Origin: Streptomyces erythrochromogenes
GTDB lineage: Bacteria; Actinomycetota; Actinomycetes; Streptomycetales; Streptomycetaceae
Length of the DNA: 64,000 bases
Reading direction: 5' to 3'
Assembly: GCF_036170895.1 (NCBI RefSeq)
Contig: NZ_CP108036.1
Coordinates: 3,286,001-3,350,000 of the forward strand
Made by a program: the position numbers and the translations under genes. Below the pieces are notes generated by a model. It did not search any database, was not told where the DNA came from, and was given only the letters and a program-made list of their open reading frames with translations. The stretch's first letter is position 1. Each line of letters starts with the position of its first letter. Positions 27,243 to 35,663 of this stretch are shown here, piece after piece.

Positions 27243-28133
27243 ATGGACCAGCTTGATCAGCGAGCATGCCTGGGCGAGTTCCTCCGCTCCCGCCGCGCAC
27301 GGCTGCGCCCGGAGGACGTGGGCATGACGGACTACGGTCGCCGGCGGCGCGTGCCGGGGCTGCGCCGTGAGGAACTGGCGCAGCTGGCGGGGGTGTCGGT
27401 CGCGTACTACACGCGGCTGGAGCAGCGCGACGGGCACAACGTGTCGGCGGAGGTGCTGGACGCCATCGCACGGGCCCTGCGCCTGGACGGGACCGAGCGG
27501 GCGCACCTGATGGACCTGGCGCGGCCGAAGGCGCGCAGGCGCCGCCAGAGCAGGCGGCCGCAGCAGGTGCGTCCGGCGCTGCGCACGCTGATGGACGCGA
27601 TGGAGGGCGTACCGGCCTACCTGGTGGGGCACCGTCAGGACGTCATCGGCTGGAACAGGCTGGGGGCCGCGGTCTTCGGGGACTTCGGGGCGCTGCCCGC
27701 GGCGGAACGGAACCTGGTCCGGCTGATGTTCCTGGACCCGGCGACCGCGGAGCTGTACGGGGAGTGGGAGTGCCAGGCGTGCTGGGTCGTCAGCAACCTG
27801 CGGTTGTACGCGGGCCAGCACCCGGACGACGAGCAGCTGTCGGCGCTGGTCGGGGAGTTGTCCGTGAAGAACGAGGAGTTCCGGCGGCTGTGGGCGGCGC
27901 ACACGGTGGCGGACAAGACGCACGGGGTGAAGCTGCTGCGGCACCCGCTGGTGGGTGAGATGCGCCTGTCCTTCGAGACGCTGACGCTCCCCGACGATCC
28001 GACGCAGGCCCTGGTGACCTTCCATGCGGAGCCGGGTTCGGCCTCCGAGGACGCGTTGCGCCTGCTGGCGTCCTGGGACGCGCAGCGGACCGCCGGGAAG
28101 GCCGCTGAGCCGGCCCCCGTGCAGGCCGTGTGA
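27243..28133 (+). CDS. XRE-family regulator with MmyB-like ligand domain
   Basis: The protein has 296 residues. The helix-turn-helix (about 15-85) includes [20 protein letters not shown] and [20 protein letters not shown]. The C-terminal MmyB-like domain (about 110-285) contains [15 protein letters not shown] and [11 protein letters not shown], the PAS-like fold that binds a fatty-acid-type ligand in related proteins. It is divergent from the alcohol dehydrogenase across a 162-bp shared promoter region, so that enzyme is its likely target. Confidence 0.93.
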   Translation: MDQLDQRACLGEFLRSRRARLRPEDVGMTDYGRRRRVPGLRREELAQLAGVSVAYYTRLEQRDGHNVSAEVLDAIARALRLDGTERAHLMDLARPKARRRRQSRRPQQVRPALRTLMDAMEGVPAYLVGHRQDVIGWNRLGAAVFGDFGALPAAERNLVRLMFLDPATAELYGEWECQACWVVSNLRLYAGQHPDDEQLSALVGELSVKNEEFRRLWAAHTVADKTHGVKLLRHPLVGEMRLSFETLTLPDDPTQALVTFHAEPGSASEDALRLLASWDAQRTAGKAAEPAPVQAV

Positions 28134-28164
28134 CCTGAGGCGGCGGCCTGCGTCCCGGAGCCGG

Positions 28165-29190
28165 CTACAGCTTGATCTGGTAGATGCCGACGCCGCGCTC
28201 GCGCCGGTAGCCGAGCGCCTCGTTGACCGCTCGCATGGGGCCGTTCTCGTCCGCCACCGTGGTGGCGATGCGGCGCAGCTGCGGGTGGCGGGCGGCGGCC
28301 TGCGCGGCCATGTGACGTTTCACTGCGCGTCCGAGGCCGTGGCCGCGGTGGGCGGGGACGACCACCGTGTCGTACTGGAGGGCGCTCGTGCCCTCGGGAT
28401 CCGGCAGGACGATCTCCGTGTACGCCGCCACCTCGCCGTCGGGGGTCACCGCCGCGACGGTGATCATGTCTCCGCCCCGGTCGAGGATCAGCTGCTGGAG
28501 GGTGTGCAGCCGCTCGGGCGTCCAGGTCTGGATCCGCTCGTCCATGTCGCCGGTCGGCGCGTCCTCCATGGCCGCGTGGGCTGCGGCCGCGGCCGGCGCC
28601 CATGCGTCGGGGACGAGGCCGTACCAGGTCAGGAGCTCGTAGCCGGGTGTGGCGGGGGGCTGCGCGGCCCCGTCCGCCGTGGCACCCGCCGGCGGCGCGC
28701 CACCGGCCGGTACGTCCTGGACGTACCAGGCCATCGGCAGGACGTTCTCGAAGCCCAGCGCCTCCGCGAAGGCCTGGCCGGGACCGCCGAGGTCCAGCAT
28801 GGCCGCGACCGAGGTCCGGCCGTCCGCGAGCAGCTCCTGGCGGACCCGCTCCCACAGGGCGGTGCCCACACCCCGGCGGCGCGCCTCGGGACGCACGGTC
28901 AGCACGTCCAGGAACGCGGTGTGCGTGTTGCCCTTCTCGGTGAACAGGAGCAGGGCGGCCACGCCCTCGCCCCTGCCCTCGCCGCCGCTCTCCCCCGCGC
29001 CCTGCCCCGCGCCGGCCGTCCAGAGCACGGGCCGGCCGCGCGCCGGCGTCACGCACAGCCGCCCGGCGACCTCCACCCGGGAGGGCGCCGGCAGCTGCGG
29101 CAGGTCGACGGCCGCGGCGGAGGTCAGGACCCCCAGCCAGGCGTCCACCTCGGCGTCGGACGGGGGCAGGGCGAGAGAGCGGATCATCAT
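28165..29190 (-). CDS. Tandem GNAT acetyltransferase
   Basis: The protein has 341 residues. Two GNAT halves are present: about 50-175 with [18 protein letters not shown] as the acetyl-CoA P-loop, and about 180-341 with [17 protein letters not shown] as the second. The second half resembles mycothiol-synthase-like and streptothricin-acetyltransferase-like proteins. Substrate is unknown. The two Met at the start (29190/29187) are equivalent choices. Confidence 0.9.
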   Translation of the reverse strand: MMIRSLALPPSDAEVDAWLGVLTSAAAVDLPQLPAPSRVEVAGRLCVTPARGRPVLWTAGAGQGAGESGGEGRGEGVAALLLFTEKGNTHTAFLDVLTVRPEARRRGVGTALWERVRQELLADGRTSVAAMLDLGGPGQAFAEALGFENVLPMAWYVQDVPAGGAPPAGATADGAAQPPATPGYELLTWYGLVPDAWAPAAAAAHAAMEDAPTGDMDERIQTWTPERLHTLQQLILDRGGDMITVAAVTPDGEVAAYTEIVLPDPEGTSALQYDTVVVPAHRGHGLGRAVKRHMAAQAAARHPQLRRIATTVADENGPMRAVNEALGYRRERGVGIYQIKL

Positions 29191-29273
29191 GGGCCCGACC
29201 CTAGAGCGCGCCCGGACGCGCCGCCCGGGAGTTTTCGGTCACCGTGTCCGCCACCACCGCGCCCCCGGGGAAC

Positions 29274-29301
29274 GGCCCCCGGCCCCCGGCCCCCGGCCCC
29301 C
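29274..29301. repeat. Four tandem GGCCCCC units
   Basis: The 7-bp unit GGCCCCC is repeated four times immediately before the L,D-transpeptidase terminator. It is likely a slippage-prone spacer. Confidence 0.8.
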
Positions 29302-29302
29302 G

Positions 29303-29351
29303 GAACGCCGAACGGCGGGGAACCCGTGGGGTTCCCCGCCGTTCGGCGTTC
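29303..29351 (-). terminator. Terminator of the L,D-transpeptidase gene
   Basis: A 23-bp perfect stem (left 29303-29325, right 29329-29351) with loop GTG lies 22 bp past the stop codon on the minus strand. It is one of the longest perfect hairpins in the window. Confidence 0.92.
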
Positions 29352-29373
29352 GTGCGGCGGTCCGCGCCCGGTG

Positions 29374-30639
29374 TCAGGCGGCGGAGCCGGCCTTCCAGTC
29401 GGCCCAGTTCATGTTCCAGCCGTTGAGGCCGTTGTCCGGCTTGATCGTCTTGTCCGGGGAGTTGACCACGGTGACGACGTCGCCGATCAGCGAGTTGTCG
29501 TAGAACCAGGCGGCCGGCTGGTTCGGGTCGCCCGCGCCCTTGACGTCGTTCAGGCCCACGCAGCCGTGGCTGGTGTTGGCGGTGCCGAAGATCGAGTCCG
29601 CGCCCCAGTAGTTGCCGTGGAGGAAGGTCCCGGAGTTCGACAGGCGCATCGCGTGCGGCACGTCCTTGATGTCGTACTCGCCCTTGCCGTCGGCGTCCGT
29701 GAAGCCGACGGTGGCACCGTTCATCCGGGTCTCCTTGAACTTCTCGGAGATCACCATCTGACCGTTGTAGGTCGGGTTGGCCGGGGCGCCCGCGGAGATC
29801 GGGATGGTCTTGATGACCGCGCCGTCCCGGGTGACCGTCATCTTCTTCGTCTTCGCGTCGACCGTGGAGACCTGGCTGCGGCCGATCTTGAAGGTGACGG
29901 TCTTGCTCTGGACGCCCTGGACGCCGGGAGCGCCCTGGACGCCTTCCAGCGCCAGCTTCAGCGTGACGGTGGAGCCCGCCTGCCAGTACTGCTCGGGGCG
30001 GAAGTCCAGGCGCTGGGCGCTGAACCAGTGGCCGACGACCTCCTGGCCGCTGCTGGAGGAGACCGAGATGCCCGCCTGGACGGCCTTCTTGTCCTTGATC
30101 GCCTTGTTGAAGGTGATCGAGACCGGCATGCCGACGCCGACGGTCTGGCCCTCCTCCGGCACGAAGGAGGCCACGAAGCTGTTCTCCGGGGAGACGGTCG
30201 TGAAGGAGGCGTTCTCGTGCGCCTCCTTGCCGTCCGCGTCCTTGGCCGTCGCCGACAGGGCGTACTTGGTGGAGCGCTTGAGCGCGCCCTTGGGCTTCCA
30301 GCTCTTGCCGTCGGCGGCTATGTCGCCGGCTACGGCCGTGCCCTCGCTCGTCTTGAGCTCGACCTGGGTGAGCGTGCCGTCGGTGACGGTCACGTTCGCC
30401 GCGTCGTTGAGGCCGACGTTGGTCGCGCCGTCCTTCGGTGCGATGGTGATCTTGGCCTTGGAGGTGTCCTTGGCCGCTGCCGCGTCCACGTCCGCCTGGG
30501 ACTTGCTGGCCTCACCGTTGCTCTTCGGGTCCCCGCCCTTGTCGCCCCCGTCGCTGCACGCCGAGAGCACCAGTACGCCGCCGAGCACGACGGATATGGC
30601 CGCCAGGGACCTTCTCCGTCGCTTGCTGTCCGTCCTCAC
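29374..30639 (-). CDS. Lipoprotein L,D-transpeptidase (Ig-like domains plus YkuD)
   Basis: The protein has 421 residues. It makes 3-3 cross-links in peptidoglycan outside the membrane. The start GTG 30639 has GGAG 6 nt upstream; ATG 30651 adds four residues. A lipoprotein signal ends at LSAC (Cys about 28). Two Ig-like domains (about 55-250) precede the YkuD domain, whose catalytic motif is HGNYWGADSIFG then SHGCVGLNDVKGAGDP with the nucleophile Cys. The architecture matches mycobacterial LdtMt2. It is monocistronic with a strong terminator. Confidence 0.94.
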   Translation of the reverse strand: MRTDSKRRRRSLAAISVVLGGVLVLSACSDGGDKGGDPKSNGEASKSQADVDAAAAKDTSKAKITIAPKDGATNVGLNDAANVTVTDGTLTQVELKTSEGTAVAGDIAADGKSWKPKGALKRSTKYALSATAKDADGKEAHENASFTTVSPENSFVASFVPEEGQTVGVGMPVSITFNKAIKDKKAVQAGISVSSSSGQEVVGHWFSAQRLDFRPEQYWQAGSTVTLKLALEGVQGAPGVQGVQSKTVTFKIGRSQVSTVDAKTKKMTVTRDGAVIKTIPISAGAPANPTYNGQMVISEKFKETRMNGATVGFTDADGKGEYDIKDVPHAMRLSNSGTFLHGNYWGADSIFGTANTSHGCVGLNDVKGAGDPNQPAAWFYDNSLIGDVVTVVNSPDKTIKPDNGLNGWNMNWADWKAGSAA

Positions 30640-30783
30640 ACGCCACTCCATCGTTGCCGGTAACCCCGAGACCGCCGTCCCGGGGTTGGCCCGGCAGGGG
30701 GCGCACCCCCCTGCCCGGTCCTGACAACGCGTTAACGGCGCCGGCCGGTTCCACATTCCGTTGGGATGTGGGCAACCGCACGG

Positions 30784-31125
30784 TCAGGCGTTGTCGGGTT
30801 CTTCGTCGAAGTCCCCATCTTCCTCGTCGAGGTCCCACTCCATCGACTCGGGGTCGTATTCGACGGGCTCGCTGCTCCAGGAGGCCTGCGCGAGTTCCAC
30901 CCCGGGAATGTCCAGCACCAGGTCAGTGGGGTCGACGAGGTAGGCGAGGGCTTCCGATTCGTCTTCCCGGACGGCGGCTTCCGCATGGCTGCGTTCCTCG
31001 TCCGGCATGAACTCGTCGGCCTTGATGTGGGCGAGCGCGGCCCCCGTGAGCGCCTGGGCGTCCGGCACTTCGAGCACCAGATCCACCCGAAGTCGTACAT
31101 ATCGTGATGTCTCAGAAGGGTTCAT
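30784..31125 (-). CDS. Small acidic protein of unknown function
   Basis: The protein has 113 residues. A beta-strand-rich first half (YVRLRVDLVLEVPDAQALTG) is followed by a very acidic C-terminus (EWDLDEEDGDFDEEPDNA). There is no signal or membrane segment. The longer frame to 31242 lacks a ribosome site; I chose the ATG at 31125. It is divergent from the sortase-substrate gene. Function is unknown. Confidence 0.75.
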   Translation of the reverse strand: MNPSETSRYVRLRVDLVLEVPDAQALTGAALAHIKADEFMPDEERSHAEAAVREDESEALAYLVDPTDLVLDIPGVELAQASWSSEPVEYDPESMEWDLDEEDGDFDEEPDNA

Positions 31126-31232
31126 ACGACGGAGAGTAAGCCCGCGGAAGCCCTGACTTTCCCACGACCCGCCCCTTTCCGTAGCATCGGCGCACACGGC
31201 CAATTCGCTGCTGCCACAAGGGGGATCGCACC

Positions 31233-31571
31233 GTGTCCGCACGCCGACCGCTGCTCACCGCTCTCGGAGCGACCACCCTCCTCGCCGCCCTGTGGTTCGT
31301 GCCCTCGGCGGGCGCGACCGCACCCGAAGCGGCGGAGAGCGCCTCCGCCGTACCCGCGGGCGGGAACACCGCGGAGGCGGTCGGCGGGACGGCGGCCACC
31401 GGGACGATCACGGGCTCGGCGCCTTCCGCTTCGGGCGCGCGGCCCCAGTCCCTCTCGCTCGCCGACACCGGTTCCGTCGACACCGCCCCCTACCTCCTGG
31501 GCGGTACCTTCTGCCTCGGCGTCGGCGCGGCCTTCGTGGCCTTCTCGGTGCGCCGCTCCCCCGGGTCGTAG
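31233..31571 (+). CDS. Small LAxTG sortase-E substrate, cell-wall protein
   Basis: The protein has 112 residues. A signal peptide (about 1-30) precedes a 45-residue Ala/Ser/Thr/Gly-rich stalk. Then comes a complete sorting signal: LADTG (about 77-81), a hydrophobic helix (YLLGGTFCLGVGAAFVAF) and a basic tail (RRS). Class E sortases of Streptomyces recognise LAxTG, so this should be covalently attached to peptidoglycan. With so small an exposed part, a structural or anchoring role is likelier than an enzymatic one. Confidence 0.85.
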   Translation: MSARRPLLTALGATTLLAALWFVPSAGATAPEAAESASAVPAGGNTAEAVGGTAATGTITGSAPSASGARPQSLSLADTGSVDTAPYLLGGTFCLGVGAAFVAFSVRRSPGS

Positions 31572-31606
31572 AAGCGGGCCCCGCACCACCTCGCCGAACG
31601 CGCACG

Positions 31607-31654
31607 ACGGCGGAAGGGCCGCCCCGGGGGTTCCCGGGGCGGCCCTTCCGCCGT
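31607..31654. terminator. Bidirectional terminator between the sortase substrate and hutH
   Basis: A perfect 22-bp stem (31607-31628 with 31633-31654) and a GGTT loop stand between two converging genes, 36 and 22 bp from their stops. Confidence 0.92.
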
Positions 31655-31675
31655 GCGTTGCGCAGGCGCCGACCG

Positions 31676-33223
31676 TCAGGCGAGCGGACCCGTCACCGGC
31701 TCCACCGCGGCGAGGAGCCCGCCGGTACGGACGAACTCGTCGGCTGCGGCCAGGTCGGGGGCGAGGAAACGGTCCGGCCCGGGACCCTGCACGCCCGCCG
31801 CGCGGGCGGCGGCGATCGCGGCCAGGCTGGCCGGGGCGGCCGTCAGCCCGTGGCGCAGCTCGATGGCGCGGGTGGCCGCGTACAGCTCGATGGCGATGAT
31901 CCGCGTCAGGTTGTCGACGGCGGTCCGCAGCTTGCGCGCGGCCGACCAGCCCATGGAGACGTGGTCCTCCTGCATGGCGGAGGAGGGGATCGAGTCGGCC
32001 GAGGCCGGCACCGCGAGCCGCTTCATCTCGCTGACCAGGGCGGCCTGCGTGTACTGGGCGATCATCAGACCGGAGTCCACGCCGGCGTCGTCCGCGAGGA
32101 ACGGCGGCAGGCCGTGGGAGCGGTTCTTGTCGAGCAGCCGGTCGGTGCGCCGCTCGGCGATGGAGCCGAGGTCGGCGGCGGCGATGGCGAGGAAGTCCAG
32201 TACGTAGGCGACCGGGGCGCCGTGGAAGTTGCCGTTGGACTCCACGCGGCCGTCGGGCAGCACCACCGGGTTGTCGACGGCGGAGGCCAGCTCGCGCGAG
32301 GCGACCAGGGCGGCGTGCGCCATGGTGTCGCGGCCCGCGCCGGCCACCTGCGGGGCGCAGCGCACGGAGTACGCGTCCTGCACGCGGGGCGCGGACTCCT
32401 CCTGGAAGTGCCCGGTCAGCCCGGAACCCTTCAGCACGGCGGCCATGTTGGCGGCGGAGGCGCCCTGGCCGGGGTGCGGGCGGATGGCGTGCAGCTCGGG
32501 CTGGAGGACCTTGTCGGTGCCGAGCAGCGCCTCCAGGGTGAGGGCGGCGGTGATGTCGGCCGACTTGTAGAGCTTGTCGAGGTCGGCGAGGGCCATGACC
32601 AGCATGCCGAGCATGCCGTCGGTGCCGTTGAGGAGGGCCAGGCCCTCCTTCTCGCGGAGCTCGACCGGCTCGATGCCGTGCTCGGCGAGCAGCTCGCCTG
32701 CGGGGCGGACGGTGCCGTCGGGGCCCTCGGCATCGCCCTCGCCCATGAGCGCGAGCGCGCAGTGGGACAGCGGGGCGAGGTCGCCGGAGCAGCCGAGGGA
32801 GCCGTACTCGTGGACGACGGGGGTGATCCCGGCGTTGAGCACGTCGGCCATGGCCTGCGCCACGGAGGGGCGCACCCCGGTGTGGCCGGAGGCGACGGTC
32901 TTGAGCCGGAGGAACATCAGCGCGCGGACCACCTCGCGCTCGACGCGCGGGCCCATGCCGGCGGCGTGCGAGCGCACGATGTTGCGCTGGAGCTGGGCGC
33001 GCAGCTCGGGACTGATGTGCCGGGAGGCGAGGGCGCCGAACCCGGTGGACACCCCGTAGACGGGTTCGGGCTTGGCGGCCAGCGCGTCGACGATCTCGCG
33101 GGCGCGGGCGAGTGCGTCGAGCGCCTCGCCGGACAGCTCGACCCGTGCGTTGCCGCGGGCAACGGCGATGACGTCCTCGGCGGTGGTACCGGACGTCCCC
33201 ACCACGACAGTGTGCATATCCAT
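31676..33223 (-). CDS. hutH: Histidine ammonia-lyase
   Basis: The protein has 515 residues. It converts histidine to urocanate and ammonia, the first step of histidine use. The MIO cofactor tripeptide is in GSLGCSGDLAPLSH (residues 145-147): here Cys-Ser-Gly, rather than the Ala-Ser-Gly of Pseudomonas, a variant I recall from Streptomyces enzymes. YGVSTGFGAL and the C-terminal QEDHVSMGWSAARKL are also intact. Start ATG 33223 has AGGG 8 nt upstream. No other hut gene is adjacent, consistent with the dispersed hut genes of this genus. Confidence 0.95.
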   Translation of the reverse strand: MDMHTVVVGTSGTTAEDVIAVARGNARVELSGEALDALARAREIVDALAAKPEPVYGVSTGFGALASRHISPELRAQLQRNIVRSHAAGMGPRVEREVVRALMFLRLKTVASGHTGVRPSVAQAMADVLNAGITPVVHEYGSLGCSGDLAPLSHCALALMGEGDAEGPDGTVRPAGELLAEHGIEPVELREKEGLALLNGTDGMLGMLVMALADLDKLYKSADITAALTLEALLGTDKVLQPELHAIRPHPGQGASAANMAAVLKGSGLTGHFQEESAPRVQDAYSVRCAPQVAGAGRDTMAHAALVASRELASAVDNPVVLPDGRVESNGNFHGAPVAYVLDFLAIAAADLGSIAERRTDRLLDKNRSHGLPPFLADDAGVDSGLMIAQYTQAALVSEMKRLAVPASADSIPSSAMQEDHVSMGWSAARKLRTAVDNLTRIIAIELYAATRAIELRHGLTAAPASLAAIAAARAAGVQGPGPDRFLAPDLAAADEFVRTGGLLAAVEPVTGPLA

Positions 33224-33331
33224 ATTCAGCACCCTACGGATTGAATCGCTACATGTCACTAGCTGGAACTGTCACGATCGCGCAGCCGCTGGACCCCTTA
33301 CGCGATGACGCGCCCGGCATCCGGCCCGCGG

Positions 33332-34450
33332 TCACTGGCGGCCGCGGAAGCGGCGCCGCTCACCGGGCGCCTCCTGGGCGGCGGCGTCCGCCAGCCGCAC
33401 CACCGCGGTGTCCCGGCCCGCCACCACCGGCCCGGCCGAACGCGCCGCCTTCGCCTTGTACTGGGCGGCGTCCGCGAGGCGGAACAGCCGCCGGGAGGAC
33501 TTCACCGGCCCGATCGGGTCTCCGGTCGAGGCCACCCCGCAGGCCACACCCTCGCCCAGCTCCAGCCCGGCCGCGCGGGTGCACAGCTCCTCGGCGACCC
33601 GGACGACCTCGTCCGCCGGCGGGCCGACCCCGACCAGGCAGAACTCGTCGCCGCCCAGACGCGCGACCAGCGCGCCCGGCAGTATGGCCCCGCACAGGCT
33701 CAGGACCGAGCCGAACCGCTCCAGCAGCCGGTCGCCCATGGCGTGCCCGAGGGTGTCGTTGACCTTCTTCAGCCCGTTCAGGTCGCAGACGACGAGACTG
33801 ACGACGACCCCGGTCCGCCGGTGCTCCTCCAGGGCCTCGTCGAGGCGCATGTCGACGGCCCGGCGGTTGGCGAGCCCGGTCAGCGGATCGGTGAAGGCGA
33901 GCCGCCGCGCCTCCTCCAGGCGCTCGTTCTGCGCGAGGCCGGCCGCGACCACGGCGGCGAGCACGGTGGCGAACTCCGCGTCGTCCTCGTCGAAGTCGGG
34001 CAGCCCCTCGTCCCGGGCGACGTACAGCTCGCCCCAGGCCCGCCCGCTGAGCACGACGGGCGCGACCACGCACGTACCGCGGCCGCGGCGGCGCAGGGCC
34101 TCGCCGCGCCGCCCCGGCCGGTCGCCGACGGCGCTCTCGACCCAGGCGTGCGGGCCGCCGCCGCCCACCCACCGCTCGTGCAGGAACTCGGTGATCTCGG
34201 GGAAGTCGTGCACCGGATAGGACTCGTCCTCGGGGAACTCCTCCTCGCCCGCGCGCCGCTCGCCCTCGTTGACGAGCACGCGCAGGCACCCGCGCTCCCG
34301 CTCCCACGCGGAGATCGCGGCGAACGAGCCGTCCATCGCCAGGCGCGCGCCCCGCGCGGCCGCACGCACACTGTCGCGCGGCGTGCTCGCCGCGGCCATC
34401 GCCTGGGCGAGGCCCACCACGGCTCGCAGCCGCCCGTCAGCTCCCATCAC
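33332..34450 (-). CDS. cdgE: GAF-GGDEF diguanylate cyclase
   Basis: The protein has 372 residues. The GAF-like sensor (about 10-165) is followed by a GGDEF domain (about 180-335) with DLNGLKKVNDTLGH and an intact active site in ARLGGDEFCLVG. The RxxD inhibitory site expected just before GGDEF is absent, so product inhibition at that site is not predicted. It has no membrane helix, so it is cytosolic. c-di-GMP controls Streptomyces development through BldD. Position beside hutH and domain order match S. coelicolor SCO4931 (CdgE) as I remember it; the name is given on that basis. Confidence 0.88.
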   Translation of the reverse strand: MMGADGRLRAVVGLAQAMAAASTPRDSVRAAARGARLAMDGSFAAISAWERERGCLRVLVNEGERRAGEEEFPEDESYPVHDFPEITEFLHERWVGGGGPHAWVESAVGDRPGRRGEALRRRGRGTCVVAPVVLSGRAWGELYVARDEGLPDFDEDDAEFATVLAAVVAAGLAQNERLEEARRLAFTDPLTGLANRRAVDMRLDEALEEHRRTGVVVSLVVCDLNGLKKVNDTLGHAMGDRLLERFGSVLSLCGAILPGALVARLGGDEFCLVGVGPPADEVVRVAEELCTRAAGLELGEGVACGVASTGDPIGPVKSSRRLFRLADAAQYKAKAARSAGPVVAGRDTAVVRLADAAAQEAPGERRRFRGRQ

Positions 34451-34527
34451 CCCAGGTTAGGGAGTTTTGTCAGATTTTGAGACAATTGGCGCGACTTTCG
34501 ACGCCACCAAGATCACCTGAGGTGGCC

Positions 34528-34563
34528 CCTGATGCCCGGCCGGGCCTCCGGCCGGGCATCAGG
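34528..34563 (-). terminator. Terminator of the enoyl-CoA hydratase gene
   Basis: A perfect 16-bp stem, CCTGATGCCCGGCCGG with CCGGCCGGGCATCAGG and loop GCCT, lies 38 bp beyond the stop codon on the minus strand. Confidence 0.88.
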
Positions 34564-34600
34564 TCCGACTTCCGGCCGGGTCCGGCTTCCGGTGCGGGGC

Positions 34601-35398
34601 CTACTCGCCCGGCCAGTTCGGCTTGCGCTTCTCGTTGAAGGCCGCCACGCCCTCCACCCGGTCGCCGGAGAAGGCGACCGTCCGCCAGGCGGCGTCCTCG
34701 ATCTCCAGGCCGGCCGCCAGGTCCATCCCGTGGCCCAGCCGCAGCGCGCGCTTGGCGGCCCGCAGGCCCACCGGCGAGTTCGCGGCCATCCGCGACGCCA
34801 GGGCCAGCGCCTCGGCCGTGTCCCGGCCCGCCGGCACCACGGAGTCCACCAGCCCCAGGGAGAGCGCCTCGGCGGCCTCCACCCGGCGCGCGGTGAAGAT
34901 CAGCTCGGCGGCCCGCGCCGCGCCCACGCGGCGCGGCAGCAGCTGCGTACCGCCGCCGCCCGGGATCACACCCACGGAGACCTCGGGCAGGCCGACCACC
35001 GCGGTCTCGTCGGCGACGATCACGTCGCAGGCCAGGGCCAGCTCGAAGCCGCCGCCCAGCGCGAAGCCGTGCACCGCCGCGACCGTCGGCATCGGCAGCT
35101 CCAGCACGCCGCCGTAGGCCCCGCGCGTGGTCGGCCGCTGCCGCACCAGCTCGGCGTCGGAGAGCGAGTTGCGCTCCTTGAGGTCGGCCCCCACGCAGAA
35201 GGCCCGCTCCGCGGTGGAGGAGAGCACGACCACCCGCACGGAACGGTCCGCGGCCAGCGCGGCGCAGGCCGCGCCGATGGCGCGGGCCATGTCGGTCGAG
35301 ACCGCGTTCATGGCCTTGGGGCGGTCCAGGACCAGCTCCGCGACCCCGCCCTCGTGGCGGCGTACCGCCACGAACTCCGACTCGTACTCGGACGCCAT
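34601..35398 (-). CDS. Enoyl-CoA hydratase/isomerase family protein
   Basis: The protein has 265 residues of crotonase fold. The oxyanion-hole motifs are FCVGADLKER and HGFALGGGFELAL. The region of the catalytic Glu pair reads GLPEVSVGVIPGGGGTQLLPR, retaining at least one Glu. Ends and length are normal. GGAGGG precedes ATG 35398. It works in fatty-acid or branched-chain acyl-CoA breakdown; the exact substrate cannot be read from sequence. An operator-like palindrome lies just upstream. Confidence 0.9.
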   Translation of the reverse strand: MASEYESEFVAVRRHEGGVAELVLDRPKAMNAVSTDMARAIGAACAALAADRSVRVVVLSSTAERAFCVGADLKERNSLSDAELVRQRPTTRGAYGGVLELPMPTVAAVHGFALGGGFELALACDVIVADETAVVGLPEVSVGVIPGGGGTQLLPRRVGAARAAELIFTARRVEAAEALSLGLVDSVVPAGRDTAEALALASRMAANSPVGLRAAKRALRLGHGMDLAAGLEIEDAAWRTVAFSGDRVEGVAAFNEKRKPNWPGE

Positions 35399-35412
35399 AG
35401 GACCCTCCCTGT

Positions 35413-35424
35413 TAACGAACGTTA
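35413..35424. promoter_or_regulatory. Operator-like palindrome TAACG-AA-CGTTA
   Basis: TAACGAACGTTA (5-bp arms, 2-bp centre) begins 15 bp upstream of the enoyl-CoA hydratase start. Palindromes of this AACGnnCGTT type are typical of TetR-family repressors of acyl-CoA genes. No TetR gene is in the window. Confidence 0.55.
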
Positions 35425-35663
35425 CGTCGGGATAGTAGGCGGTCTCCTGTCGATCGGTAGGGGCCGTGGCGCATCCCAGTGGGGTCGCGGCTTCCGTCCG
35501 ACCGCCCGCAGACGCCGAAGACGCCTCGGGCGGGAGTGACGGGGGCTCGGCCCGGGCGGGGCCGGCTGCGCCCGGCGCCGGTGCCGCGGCTCGGCGCGGG
35601 CGCACGCGGCGCCCGGGGCGCGCCGGCGCGGAGTCGGCGGCAGCCGGAGCGGGCGGGCGGGTG

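Noticed and set aside
35413..35424. A member of the CTACGCGCGTAG regulon
   Set aside because: TAACGAACGTTA shares only a loose CG-centred symmetry with the 12-mer and precedes an unrelated acyl-CoA gene.
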